Of a DNA stretch of 64,000 nucleotides, positions 7,744-16,576 are shown piece after piece; the stretch's first letter is position 1, and every line of letters begins with the position of its first letter. Made by a program: the position numbers and the translations under genes. A model generated the notes under the pieces. It had not been told where the DNA came from. It saw only the letters and a list, made by a program, of their open reading frames with translations, and did no database searches. Source of the stretch: Pararhizobium polonicum (lineage in GTDB: Bacteria > Pseudomonadota > Alphaproteobacteria > Rhizobiales > Rhizobiaceae); the NCBI RefSeq assembly GCF_001687365.1, contig NZ_LGLV01000015.1, positions 62,001 through 126,000 on the forward strand. Direction: 5' to 3'.

Positions 7744-8892
7744 ATGAACGCCGCATCCGAAGGCACGGTTGGCCAGTATTTTGCCTCGATCCGCGCCGCC
7801 CTTGGCGGTCTCGAAATCTTTCTGGCCGACAGCAGCACGCCGCTTTACCGGAATTCGATGATCGGCGAGGCGGTCGTGCCCTATCTGGCGCGGTTGAAGG
7901 CGTCCTTCTCCTGCTGGGAAAATCGTATCGGCTTTATCGAACAGTTCCGTATCTCGCGGGCCGAGAGCGGTTTTCCGGTGTTCCAGAATGTGCTGGAGCT
8001 GGAAAACGACCGGCAATCGGCTGAAAAACGGTTGTCGAGCATTCCGGTCGCCGATGCGCTGCGTCTGGAAATGGCCGATTTCATTCTTCGCCAGAAAGCA
8101 TTTCCGGCTGAATTGCAGTCGCGCATGGCCGAGCGGCTCTATCTCGAACAGATCGGCAAGGGTGACATCTTCTCGCCCTTCATCATGCCTGAGACGATCC
8201 GGGTTGCCGTCAATCCGAAGACCATGCGGCCCTATTACGTGGTCAGCTGGGGTGCTTTCGATGGCACAAGCACGCTGCCGATGGTCTACATGGCAACCAT
8301 CGAGGATTCCTCGGAAAAGATCATCAAGCTTTTGGTGACGGCGGACGGCAAGCTGAACCCGGAGATGGATATTCCCTTGCCGATCGGCGGTCTGCTCAAT
8401 CCGGATCTCGCCAGCCGGTTTGACGATTTTGCGTTGAAGAACAGCGCCTATTCTCTGACACCGGTGACGATAGCCACCAGTCTCGACAGGGATTTCCCGG
8501 ACCTGCATCCCAAGCAGCTGCGGCGCATCGTGCTTGGACCGTTCTACTCGGCCGGAATTACCGAGAACAATGCCAAGATCAACGAGATCCTGTCGAAGGT
8601 GCGCAAGGCGGAAAACGCCTGGCTTTTGACCTGGACCGTGCAGGAGGTGTTCTCAAAGGCCGAACGGCCCGCCCAGCGCGGCTTTTTCTCCTCGACACCG
8701 GCGTCGGAGGAATTCCACATCGATACCGACAATCTCGAGGCGACCCGCATGGGCGTCAGTTCCTACGAGAAGCACGCTTTGGTGCCGCATGACGCTTACC
8801 AGGCGCTCTATGCCGCCGGCGATGCGGCGGAGGTCTTCGGCGACTACAAGGTGCATGTGATTTCCGGAAACCAGGTTATCAGCGAGGTGTGA
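7744..8892 (+). CDS. Uncharacterised protein (cluster gene 2)
   Basis: A 382-residue cytoplasmic protein with no signal peptide, membrane helix or motif I recognise. The N-terminal third is helical with GGLEIFLADSSTPLYRNS, and the centre has a beta-rich segment (RVAVNPKTMRPYYVVSWGAF, STLPMVYMATIEDSS) that reads like a discrete globular domain. The start at 7744 is preferred because it follows GGGAGG contributed by the upstream repeat; starts inside the repeat give low-complexity residues. It ends four bases before the AAA ATPase start (8897), a spacing that implies co-translation and joint function. Confidence 0.72.
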   Translation: MNAASEGTVGQYFASIRAALGGLEIFLADSSTPLYRNSMIGEAVVPYLARLKASFSCWENRIGFIEQFRISRAESGFPVFQNVLELENDRQSAEKRLSSIPVADALRLEMADFILRQKAFPAELQSRMAERLYLEQIGKGDIFSPFIMPETIRVAVNPKTMRPYYVVSWGAFDGTSTLPMVYMATIEDSSEKIIKLLVTADGKLNPEMDIPLPIGGLLNPDLASRFDDFALKNSAYSLTPVTIATSLDRDFPDLHPKQLRRIVLGPFYSAGITENNAKINEILSKVRKAENAWLLTWTVQEVFSKAERPAQRGFFSSTPASEEFHIDTDNLEATRMGVSSYEKHALVPHDAYQALYAAGDAAEVFGDYKVHVISGNQVISEV

Positions 8893-8896
8893 GGCA

Positions 8897-10813
8897 ATGT
8901 CACTGAACGCGGGCTTGACGACACTGCACGAGGACGACATCGCCAAGCATCAGGCGGTGGCGCAGGGGCTGGTCACCCGGCTGATCATCCTTGAAGCCGA
9001 CGATCCGTCTGCGGGGACAGCTTTGGCCGGAACCGGCCGCCGTTTCGTGTCCACCGTTTCGACCGGTGGTCAGCGCCGCACGCGCGAGGTGGAATTGACG
9101 AAGGCCATCCAGTCGGTTCGCGCCAACGATCCGCTGTTTTCGCCTGCTCAGCACGCGCTGCTCTATCGATCGCGGCGCGGCATTCAGGTGGCGCTCGCCG
9201 TTGCCGATGTCTTTGCCCGCCAGACCAATCTGGAAGGGTTGCAATCACGCAATGCCGCGGCACCGCTGTCGGGCGAGGACGCCACCCAGTTCAAGGCGCT
9301 TCTGTCGGCATCGGCCTATATCGCCGCCTTCACCTTCGCCGCCTATCTCGGGGCGACGCTTGCGGGGGAGGGCGAACCGGTCGAGGATGGGACCGAGCCG
9401 GATTTCCTGTTCGATACGCCGCAGGATGCGCTGAAGGGCATGCTCTCGGCGTTGGACAAGACCATTGCCGGTGCGCCCGACGATGCCGCGCTGACCAGCC
9501 GGGCGCGGGCCTTCTCCCGGCTTGCGATCGAGGGACTGATCGGCCGCAAGGCACGGTTCACCGGGCTTGCAAGCTTCGAGAATGTCCATATCCGGCTCGA
9601 TCAGGACGATTTCACCCTCAACGGTTTTGACGTCGCGCCCGGTCAGAAGCGCAAGCCGCTGGTGATGAGCTTCAAGAAGCCGGAAGAGATCATCGGCAAC
9701 CACATCGCCAAATATCAGGCGTTGAAGCTTGCCAAGATGCTGATGGCCTATGATTTCGACCGGCAGATGAATCCGTTCGTCGAACTGGGCGGCTTCCTTT
9801 TCACCTTCATCGGCGACGGCATGCCGGGCACCGGCAAGACCATCCTGATCCAGATGCTGGCGGGCATGCTCAACGACTACTGCGAGATCGCCGGATACGC
9901 CTTTCACTACGAGAATTTCGGGGTCGACCAGATTTCCTCCTATCAGGGCAAATCGGGGCAAAACTGCAAGGAATTCGTCAACAACGTCATCAATCCGAAG
10001 GCGATCGGCTTCGGCACCATCGACGATGTCGATCAGGTGGCGGCCAAGCGCTCGGACGACCGCGCGTCGGCGGGGCAGCATGAGGTGACGGCGGTGCTGA
10101 TGGAAAGTTTCGCCGGTGCCTCGACGGTGATCCGCGGCAACTGCACCTTCGGCATGTTCTCCAATTATCCGGAAAACGTCGATGATGCCCTGCGCCAGCG
10201 CGCCGGTGCCCGCTGGCTGGTCGATGGGCCGCAATCGGAAGGCGATTATATCGATATCTTTGCCATGCTGGTCGGCAAGAACCATAAGATCCCGCTGGGC
10301 GAGCACCAGCTGTTCGCTGGTCAGGAGATCAAAAAAGCGGTTTCGCAGTCCTACGAGGCGCATGCCCGCCCGAAGGAAGAGGGGCTGCTTGCGGTGTGGG
10401 AGCGCCACGAAAAGGAAGAGGGCAAGATCGCGACGCTGGCCGACGTCGGCTCCTACCTGCATATGATCAAGGAAGCCGAGCCGCGCTTTACCGGCCGGGC
10501 AATCAAGAACATCACCGACGCGATCAAGATGCGGGCGATGGATGTGGACCTGCCCGACGACTGGTTTGCCACGCCGCAGGCCTTCATGCACAAGGCCTAT
10601 GACGAGAAGAAAGCGATGATCGAAGACCTGCGCGGGCCCATCACGCTCGAGATGGTCATGCAGGAAATCAACCGCTACGCCGACAGCGAATTCCGTTACA
10701 CCGACAAATCCGACGATGCGGCCGTGACCGACATCATTCGTCGGGAGCGCCAGAGGGAGAAGGCGATCCGCGAGATCGAGGCGATGAAGGCGGATGGGCG
10801 GTGGCAGGGGTAA
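8897..10813 (+). CDS. AAA-family ATPase (cluster gene 3)
   Basis: A 638-residue protein with a 300-residue N-terminal region, then one AAA module. Walker A is GMPGTGKT at 308-315, Walker B TIDDVD at about 374-379 (DD rather than the usual DE), sensor 1 is around N423 in GMFSNYPENVDDALRQRAG, with candidate arginine fingers R433 and R435. The C-terminal 150 residues are helical and charged, resembling a lid plus oligomerisation region. It follows the preceding gene by four bases. Such proteins form hexamers that unfold or remodel partners; the partners here are presumably the other cluster products. Its substrate is unknown. Confidence 0.85.
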   Translation: MSLNAGLTTLHEDDIAKHQAVAQGLVTRLIILEADDPSAGTALAGTGRRFVSTVSTGGQRRTREVELTKAIQSVRANDPLFSPAQHALLYRSRRGIQVALAVADVFARQTNLEGLQSRNAAAPLSGEDATQFKALLSASAYIAAFTFAAYLGATLAGEGEPVEDGTEPDFLFDTPQDALKGMLSALDKTIAGAPDDAALTSRARAFSRLAIEGLIGRKARFTGLASFENVHIRLDQDDFTLNGFDVAPGQKRKPLVMSFKKPEEIIGNHIAKYQALKLAKMLMAYDFDRQMNPFVELGGFLFTFIGDGMPGTGKTILIQMLAGMLNDYCEIAGYAFHYENFGVDQISSYQGKSGQNCKEFVNNVINPKAIGFGTIDDVDQVAAKRSDDRASAGQHEVTAVLMESFAGASTVIRGNCTFGMFSNYPENVDDALRQRAGARWLVDGPQSEGDYIDIFAMLVGKNHKIPLGEHQLFAGQEIKKAVSQSYEAHARPKEEGLLAVWERHEKEEGKIATLADVGSYLHMIKEAEPRFTGRAIKNITDAIKMRAMDVDLPDDWFATPQAFMHKAYDEKKAMIEDLRGPITLEMVMQEINRYADSEFRYTDKSDDAAVTDIIRRERQREKAIREIEAMKADGRWQG

Positions 10814-10867
10814 AAGTTTGCTGAGAGCGAATTGTTCTTGCCGTCAGGTCTGAAAGGCCTTAATTTC

Positions 10868-11125
10868 ATGAGGAAAATTGTTCTCAGCAAACAGGCGGCA
10901 ACGGCATTGCAGCGTATGCCGCAAACGGATGCGAAGCGGATAACGAAAAAGCTGCAGCAATATTCGGTCGATCCGGCATCGTTGGCAAACAATGTGAAGA
11001 GGCTGCAAGGCTCGGACCACTATCGACTCAGAATCGGCGATTGGCGTGTGATTTTCAATGAGACAGGCATCGTCATTGATGTCGTTAAAATCGCCCCGCG
11101 CGGCGACGTTTATAAGGAGATGTAG
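10868..11125 (+). CDS. RelE/ParE-superfamily toxin
   Basis: An 85-residue basic protein with the RelE-fold features of small mRNA interferases: an N-terminal helix pair (SKQAATALQRMPQTDAKRI) followed by the strand-rich VKRLQGSDHYRLRIGDWRVIF and a final IAPRGDVY. The YRLRIGDWRVIF block is the most diagnostic. It is followed one base later by an Xre-type antitoxin, giving the toxin-first order of HigBA-like modules. A TTG at 10832 would add twelve residues; ATG 10868 matches the family N-terminus. The pair sits inside the unknown AAA cluster. Confidence 0.85.
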   Translation: MRKIVLSKQAATALQRMPQTDAKRITKKLQQYSVDPASLANNVKRLQGSDHYRLRIGDWRVIFNETGIVIDVVKIAPRGDVYKEM

Positions 11126-11126
11126 C

Positions 11127-11543
11127 ATGAACTCAGCTGTGTCTTTCAAAACGCCCAACGGCGAGGAGCTGGTCTTGCTGAGCAAGCAGGACTATGAGGA
11201 TCTTGTGAGGCAGGCCGAACTGGCGGAGGATTTGGCGGACGCTGAAACAGTTCGCGTTTTTCACGAAAAACTGGCGCGTGGCGAAGAAGAACTGATCCCG
11301 CTCGAGATTGTCGAGCGATTAATCGATGGCGAAAACCCGATTCGGGTTTGGCGCGAGCATCGCGGTCTGTCCGCAAAGAAGCTTGCCGAGATTGCCGGGA
11401 TCAGTGCTGCTTATCTCTCTGAGCTGGAGACCGGCAAGAAGGAGGGCAGCTTGTCAACTTTTAAAAGCATTGCGACAGCGCTCCGTCTCGATCTGGACGA
11501 TCTGGTACGGAACGAAACCGACAGCTCAGCCAGGCACCCATGA
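11127..11543 (+). CDS. Xre-family HTH antitoxin
   Basis: A 138-residue protein. The C-terminal half is a Cro/cI helix-turn-helix (VWREHRGLSAKKLAEIAGIS, then YLSELETGKKEGS), which would bind the module's own promoter. The N-terminal half has GEELVLLSKQDYEDLVRQAE, resembling the Phd-like part found in composite antitoxins, and probably holds the toxin-neutralising segment. GGAG lies eight bases before the ATG, inside the toxin gene, so the two are coupled. Known pairs of this type autoregulate through the antitoxin. Confidence 0.85.
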   Translation: MNSAVSFKTPNGEELVLLSKQDYEDLVRQAELAEDLADAETVRVFHEKLARGEEELIPLEIVERLIDGENPIRVWREHRGLSAKKLAEIAGISAAYLSELETGKKEGSLSTFKSIATALRLDLDDLVRNETDSSARHP

Positions 11544-11565
11544 TTTTGACCAAGCGTGTTACCGC

Positions 11566-12867
11566 ATGAAACGCCTCCTCGAAGCCGAACTGATCTATGG
11601 CCGCCTGCTCGATATTTCCGAGCCGCATCTGATTGCGCGCTACAACAAGGCGCTTGCCGGGTTCGGCCTGCGCCCCACGGCGCTGCCATCCTTTCAGATC
11701 GACATGACCGGTTTTTCGCCGGAGATCGCCGATGAACTCGGCGACCGCGATTATCTCGATCCCAACCGCGTCAACCGCCGCTTCATCATCCTGACGCCGG
11801 CGCAGGAAGAACTGCCGGTGGTCCATACCAGCTTCTCCAATACCGCGGCGCTGATGCACGAGTTTTTCGCCGCCAATAGCCGTGCGATCAATGCGGTGAC
11901 GATCAAGGATGCGCTGTACGGCGAGATCGAGGATTCGGTATCGGTCGTCAACGATATCGACGACCTGTTGTCGATCAACGAGGTGCGTTTTCGCGTGCTG
12001 TCGGCCGAGGACATGCTGGGCAAGGCGGCCGAACTGCGCTCGCTTGTCGACCGGCTGAAGACGGTGCCGACCGCATGGGCCGATGATGCGTTGCTCAACC
12101 GCATGGTCGAGCTTGCAAAAGTCACCGGCGATATCCGCGAGAATGCGCTGGTGCCGGACAAGCTGGTCTTCCGCCACGAGGCCTTCTGGGCCAATCATTT
12201 CGGCGGCGTCTACGTCTTTCTCGATGAAAAGACGACGACGGTGATCTGCGATCCCTCTGTGCCCGGGTTCCGCCGTTCGCGGCCTTGGCAGGTCGGCTAT
12301 ATCAGCCTCTCGGATCATCAGCACATCTATGAGTTTCTCGCCTCGACCAACCGGCTGCAATTGCCGCAGGCATCCTGGGTGGAAAGCTCCGGGCTCTATC
12401 AGCACCGCGCGGACATGATCCTGCGCGGGCTGGTCAATCAGGCCGACCCGGCCACGGATATCAATGCGATCGACGCGATCTGGCTGCAGACCTGGATGCA
12501 TCGCAACTCGGCGCTGGTGTCGTCGGATGGTGCCTATCCGTTCCTGCAGACCATGCTGCGCACGGTCCTGGCGTCTGGCAGCATCAAGATGCAGGACGTG
12601 GCGCCGGAAAATCGTTTCCTGCTGGTTCGCGCGGCACCCGATCATCCCGACCAGTGGCTGACCAACCGGTTGATTTCGCAGCTTGTGCCGCGCGACTTCG
12701 TCTCCCGCTTCGTCTTTGACAAGCAGGGGTTTTATACGGCCTATGAACATTACAGCGAAAAGTTCAGGGAATATGTTGTGGCAACGCTGACCGGCACATA
12801 TCTCAGGGACAAGGTGGCGTTCCGAAAACGCCTTTATGGCATCAAGGAGGATAACAGCAATGCTTGA
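11566..12867 (+). CDS. Uncharacterised protein, DUF6638-like (cluster gene 4)
   Basis: A 433-residue soluble protein beginning MKRLLEAELIYGRLL. No transmembrane segment or catalytic motif is evident; the middle contains conserved-looking SFSNTAALMHEFF and HEAFWANHFGGVYVFLDEKT segments. I believe this family is catalogued as DUF6638, but that is memory, not a search. It starts 22 bases after the antitoxin stop and overlaps the next gene by eight bases (start 12860, stop 12865-12867), so it is translationally coupled to the membrane-anchored DUF2333 protein. A likely adaptor or effector of the AAA cluster. Confidence 0.78.
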   Translation: MKRLLEAELIYGRLLDISEPHLIARYNKALAGFGLRPTALPSFQIDMTGFSPEIADELGDRDYLDPNRVNRRFIILTPAQEELPVVHTSFSNTAALMHEFFAANSRAINAVTIKDALYGEIEDSVSVVNDIDDLLSINEVRFRVLSAEDMLGKAAELRSLVDRLKTVPTAWADDALLNRMVELAKVTGDIRENALVPDKLVFRHEAFWANHFGGVYVFLDEKTTTVICDPSVPGFRRSRPWQVGYISLSDHQHIYEFLASTNRLQLPQASWVESSGLYQHRADMILRGLVNQADPATDINAIDAIWLQTWMHRNSALVSSDGAYPFLQTMLRTVLASGSIKMQDVAPENRFLLVRAAPDHPDQWLTNRLISQLVPRDFVSRFVFDKQGFYTAYEHYSEKFREYVVATLTGTYLRDKVAFRKRLYGIKEDNSNA

Positions 12868-13987
12868 TCCGATCGTCGCGTTTTTCCAACGTGTGTTTGC
12901 AGCGATCGGCCGGGGCATCGGCCTGGCGATTGCCTGGATACTCTCTCCCTTCATCGCCATCGCCAACTGGTATCGGGGGCGTGCGTGGATCATCAAGGGG
13001 CCGATCGGTATTGCTCTTCTCGTCCTCATCGGCCTCTACGGCTATTTCTTCTGGCAGACGCAGGCCTGGACGAATTTCGACCCGGATTATCCGAACCGGT
13101 ACAATCTTGCCGCGCGCAAGAATGACGCCGGCCTTCCGGTCAAGGTGGCCGCGGGCCAGACGGCGCCGGCCAATGCCTGCGAGCGCTCGGCCATCGTCGA
13201 TGTCACCGCCGATCTGATTGACTACAACGTCAACCAGAATGCCTGGATCTCGTCGATGCTGCTCTACAAGGTCGGCCTGTTCGGCATGGATTGGGATCGC
13301 ACACCTTGGCTCGACAACAAGGCGTCGTTCCAGCGCGGCATTAACGAAGCGGTGCGGCGCACGACGGTCGAACTGGTCGATTCCCTTGTCCGCATGCGCG
13401 GTACGTCCGGCATCAATCCGCTGCTGCAAAGCGTGCGCAGCAAGATGCAGTACGAGGAAACCAACTGGTATTTCGGCCTGTCGCCTTTTGGCCCGCTGAC
13501 ACCGACACCGTCGCAATATCGCGTGGCGATGAAGGATCTGCGGACCTTCAACGACGAGTTGTCGAAATGCGCGGCGACATTCGACGCCCGCGCCGACAAC
13601 TTCCTGGAATTCATGGACCGCGTCTCAAGCTCGATCGGCAGCACCTCGGCAATGCTGCGCGAGCGCTCGGAGAACTTCAATGGCGGCTGGTTCGATACGC
13701 GGGCCGATGATCGCTTCTGGTTCGCCTATGGCCAGCTCTACGGCTATTACGGCGTGCTGACGGCAGCCGGCGCGGACTTCGACGGGGTCATCACGCAGCG
13801 CGGCCTCGGGCCGATCTGGAACGAAAGCATCAAGCAGCTGCGAGCCGCCTTGCGCATCCAGCCGTTTATCATCTCGAACGGCCAGGAAGATGGATGGATC
13901 ATGCCGACCCATCTGGCAACGCTCGGCTTCTATGTCCTGCGGGTTCGCTCGAATCTGGTCGAAATGCGCGATATCCTGGCACGCTGA
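12860..13987 (+). CDS. DUF2333-family membrane-anchored protein (cluster gene 5)
   Basis: A 375-residue protein with one clear membrane helix near residues 52-72 ([19 protein letters not shown]) after a short cytoplasmic N-terminus that also has an amphipathic hydrophobic stretch at 10-30; the remaining 300 residues should be periplasmic. The body carries [18 protein letters not shown] and [20 protein letters not shown], which I associate with DUF2333. A strong ribosome-binding site AAGGAGG lies nine bases before the ATG, within the preceding gene. A hairpin terminator follows at 14005, closing the cluster. It probably anchors the cytoplasmic cluster products to the envelope. Confidence 0.82.
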   Translation: MLDPIVAFFQRVFAAIGRGIGLAIAWILSPFIAIANWYRGRAWIIKGPIGIALLVLIGLYGYFFWQTQAWTNFDPDYPNRYNLAARKNDAGLPVKVAAGQTAPANACERSAIVDVTADLIDYNVNQNAWISSMLLYKVGLFGMDWDRTPWLDNKASFQRGINEAVRRTTVELVDSLVRMRGTSGINPLLQSVRSKMQYEETNWYFGLSPFGPLTPTPSQYRVAMKDLRTFNDELSKCAATFDARADNFLEFMDRVSSSIGSTSAMLRERSENFNGGWFDTRADDRFWFAYGQLYGYYGVLTAAGADFDGVITQRGLGPIWNESIKQLRAALRIQPFIISNGQEDGWIMPTHLATLGFYVLRVRSNLVEMRDILAR

Positions 13988-14004
13988 GACCGTTTGATCG
14001 TTTT

Positions 14005-14039
14005 AAGGACGGAAGGACGTTGTTCTTCCGTCCTTTTTG
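14005..14039 (+). terminator. Intrinsic terminator ending the five-gene unknown cluster
   Basis: An 11-bp perfect stem (aaggacggaag / cttccgtcctt) with a nine-base loop followed by a run of T, 18 bases after the DUF2333 stop. A textbook rho-independent terminator, marking the end of the transcript. Confidence 0.85.
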
Positions 14040-14172
14040 TTGGATTTGGCCAAAATCCGCATCGTTTTTGCTTTTTCCCTTGCCGATCGGGAACAAAACG
14101 ATGGAAAGCGCCTTCGGTTCGCGTTCATATGCGCCTCAGACCCAGAAAACGGTGGAAGGGGAGAGACACCAT

Positions 14173-15852
14173 ATGGCCGAGGTCAAGTCCGATATCGAAA
14201 TAGCCCGCGCAGCGACGAAGAAGCCGATCCTCGAGATTGGCGCCAAGCTTGGAATTCCGCCCGAACATCTGCTTCCTTACGGCCATGACAAGGCGAAGAT
14301 CAGCGCCGACTTCATCTCCCAGCAGAAGGGCAGGCCGGACGGCCGGCTGATCTTGGTCACTGCGATCAATCCGACGCCGGCCGGCGAAGGCAAGACGACG
14401 ACGACGGTCGGTCTTGGCGACGGGCTCAATCGCATCGGCAAGAAGGCGGTCGTCTGTATTCGCGAGGCGTCGCTTGGCCCCTGTTTCGGCGTCAAGGGCG
14501 GGGCTGCCGGCGGCGGCTATGCGCAGGTCGTGCCGATGGAGGACATTAATCTTCATTTCACCGGCGATTTCCACGCCATCACCTCGGCCCATAATCTGCT
14601 GTCGGCGCTGATCGACAACCACATATACTGGGGCAACGAGCAGAATATCGACATCCGCCGCATCGCCTGGCGCCGCGTGATGGACATGAACGACCGGGGG
14701 CTTCGCCATATCGTCGGCTCGCTCGGCGGCGTTGCCAACGGCTTTCCGCGCGAGACCGGATTCGATATCACCGTCGCCTCGGAAGTGATGGCGATCCTGT
14801 GCCTGTCCACCGATCTCAAGGATCTGGAAAAGCGCCTCGGCGACATCATCATCGCCTACCGGCGCGACAAGACGCCGGTCTTTGCCCGCGACATCAAGGC
14901 CGATGGCGCCATGACCGTGCTGCTCAAGGATGCAATGCAGCCGAATATCGTGCAGACGCTGGAAAACAACCCGGCCTTCGTGCACGGCGGCCCGTTCGCC
15001 AATATTGCCCATGGGTGCAACTCGGTCGTGGCGACGACGACGGCGCTGAAGCTTGCCGATTATGTCGTCACGGAAGCCGGTTTCGGTGCCGATCTGGGGG
15101 CTGAAAAATTCTTCGACATCAAATGCCGCAAGGCCGGCTTGAAGCCCGATGCGGCGGTGATCGTGGCCACCGCGCGGGCGATGAAGATGAATGGCGGCGT
15201 GAAGAAGGAGGATCTGGGTCACGAGAATATCGAGGCCGTGAAGAAGGGCTGCGCCAATCTCGGCCGCCATGTGCAGAACGTCAAGAAATTCGGCGTGCCG
15301 GTGGTCGTGGCGATCAATCATTTCACGCTGGATACCGAGGCTGAGATCCGGGCGATCAAGGATTATGTCGCAACGCTCGGCGCCGAGGCTATCCTCTGCA
15401 AGCACTGGGCCGAAGGATCCGCCGGCATCGAGGACCTTGCCCGCAAGGTCGTGGCGCTGGCGGAAAGCGGCCGTTCGCAGTTCTCGCCGCTTTATCCCGA
15501 CGACATGCCACTGTTCCACAAGATCGAGACCATCGCCAAGGACATCTATCACGCCGGAGAGGTGATCGCCGACAAGGCGGTGCGCGAGCAACTGCACATA
15601 TGGGAAGCGCAGGGCTATGGCCACCTGCCGATCTGCATGGCCAAGACGCAGTATTCGTTCTCGACCGACCCCAACCTGCGCGGCGCCCCGACCGGGCATA
15701 CGGTGCCGATCCGCGAGGTCCGTCTTTCCGCCGGCGCCGGCTTCATCGTCGTCATCACCGGCGAGATCATGACCATGCCCGGTTTGCCGAGGGTGCCCTC
15801 GTCGGAGAAGATTTTCCTGAATGCGGATGGCTTTATCGAGGGATTGTTCTGA
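14173..15852 (+). CDS. fhs: Formate-tetrahydrofolate ligase
   Basis: A 559-residue enzyme making 10-formyl-tetrahydrofolate from formate, THF and ATP for one-carbon metabolism. Length and sequence fit the family: the ATP-binding region is [18 protein letters not shown] near residue 70, and [20 protein letters not shown] near 105 is a family signature, as is [10 protein letters not shown]-type sequence near 245. The start at 14173 follows GGGGAG about nine bases upstream; an open frame extends 93 codons further but is unrelated to the family. It is flanked by a terminator upstream and stands alone. Confidence 0.96.
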   Translation: MAEVKSDIEIARAATKKPILEIGAKLGIPPEHLLPYGHDKAKISADFISQQKGRPDGRLILVTAINPTPAGEGKTTTTVGLGDGLNRIGKKAVVCIREASLGPCFGVKGGAAGGGYAQVVPMEDINLHFTGDFHAITSAHNLLSALIDNHIYWGNEQNIDIRRIAWRRVMDMNDRGLRHIVGSLGGVANGFPRETGFDITVASEVMAILCLSTDLKDLEKRLGDIIIAYRRDKTPVFARDIKADGAMTVLLKDAMQPNIVQTLENNPAFVHGGPFANIAHGCNSVVATTTALKLADYVVTEAGFGADLGAEKFFDIKCRKAGLKPDAAVIVATARAMKMNGGVKKEDLGHENIEAVKKGCANLGRHVQNVKKFGVPVVVAINHFTLDTEAEIRAIKDYVATLGAEAILCKHWAEGSAGIEDLARKVVALAESGRSQFSPLYPDDMPLFHKIETIAKDIYHAGEVIADKAVREQLHIWEAQGYGHLPICMAKTQYSFSTDPNLRGAPTGHTVPIREVRLSAGAGFIVVITGEIMTMPGLPRVPSSEKIFLNADGFIEGLF

Positions 15853-15923
15853 GCGGCACATCAACGGAATCATGGCGAAATCGGCAGCGATGCCGTTGAT
15901 TTTGCCTGCCGGCAGCCTTCGCC

Positions 15924-16433
15924 TCAGCCATAGGGGCCGAGATAATCGGTCTTGCCGACGGCAACGCCCTGATTGCGCAGGATGTCGTGGGTTGTGGCGA
16001 CGTGGAAGAAGAAGTTCGGAAGGGCGAATTTCAGCAGGTAGTCGTCACCCGTGAAGGTGAATTTGAGTTTGCCGAAAGCGATCGGCACGTCCTTGGTGTC
16101 GCTCTTTTCCAGATCGGACGGCTTGACGGTTTCGAGGAAGGCGATCGTCTTGGCAATGCGTTCGCGAAGCTCGGAAAACGTCTTTTCCTCATCCGGAAAA
16201 CTGGGTGCAGGCACCTCCGTCAGGCGGCCGATGGCGTTCTTCGACGTATCGCTGACACGCTGGATCTGGCCGGACAGCGGCAGCATGTCGGGGGCAAGCC
16301 GGGCATTGAACAGGTCATCCAGCGGGATTTTCTTGGCCGCCGCATGGGACTCGGCCTTGTCGAGAAGCGTTGCAAGAACGTTGAGACCGCGAATGAACAC
16401 CGGTACCGACAGTTTGAACATGGAAACGGGCAT
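15924..16433 (-). CDS. DUF1993-family protein (DinB-like helical fold)
   Basis: A 169-residue cytoplasmic protein. MFKLSVPVFIRGLNVLATLL at the N-terminus, LAPDMLPLSGQIQRVSD in the middle and FFFHVATTHDILRNQGV at the C-terminus are the recognisable blocks of DUF1993, a family related to DinB four-helix bundles. Function is unknown; histidines in the last block may bind a metal. AAGGA lies seven bases before the ATG. Convergent with fhs. Confidence 0.85.
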   Translation of the reverse strand: MPVSMFKLSVPVFIRGLNVLATLLDKAESHAAAKKIPLDDLFNARLAPDMLPLSGQIQRVSDTSKNAIGRLTEVPAPSFPDEEKTFSELRERIAKTIAFLETVKPSDLEKSDTKDVPIAFGKLKFTFTGDDYLLKFALPNFFFHVATTHDILRNQGVAVGKTDYLGPYG

Positions 16434-16576
16434 GGAGAATTCCTTGTCTTGAGTGCGCGGGCTTCAAGGCCGGCGCCTGAGGCAGATGGGGTGCGTTCAG
16501 CCCCCATGCAAGCCGAGGGCGCAGTTGCCGGATACGATCTTTATCAGCTCAAAGCCGGATGATATGTGACGCTGTT

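Noticed and set aside
13894-14172. 93-codon in-frame extension of fhs
   Set aside because: It runs through the terminator hairpin at 14005 and has no similarity to the family N-terminus; the ATG at 14173 has a ribosome-binding site.
14125-15873. Long open frame of 582 codons opposite fhs
   Set aside because: It is the antisense of a gene with certain identity; the translation is His/Asp/Arg-rich and matches no family.
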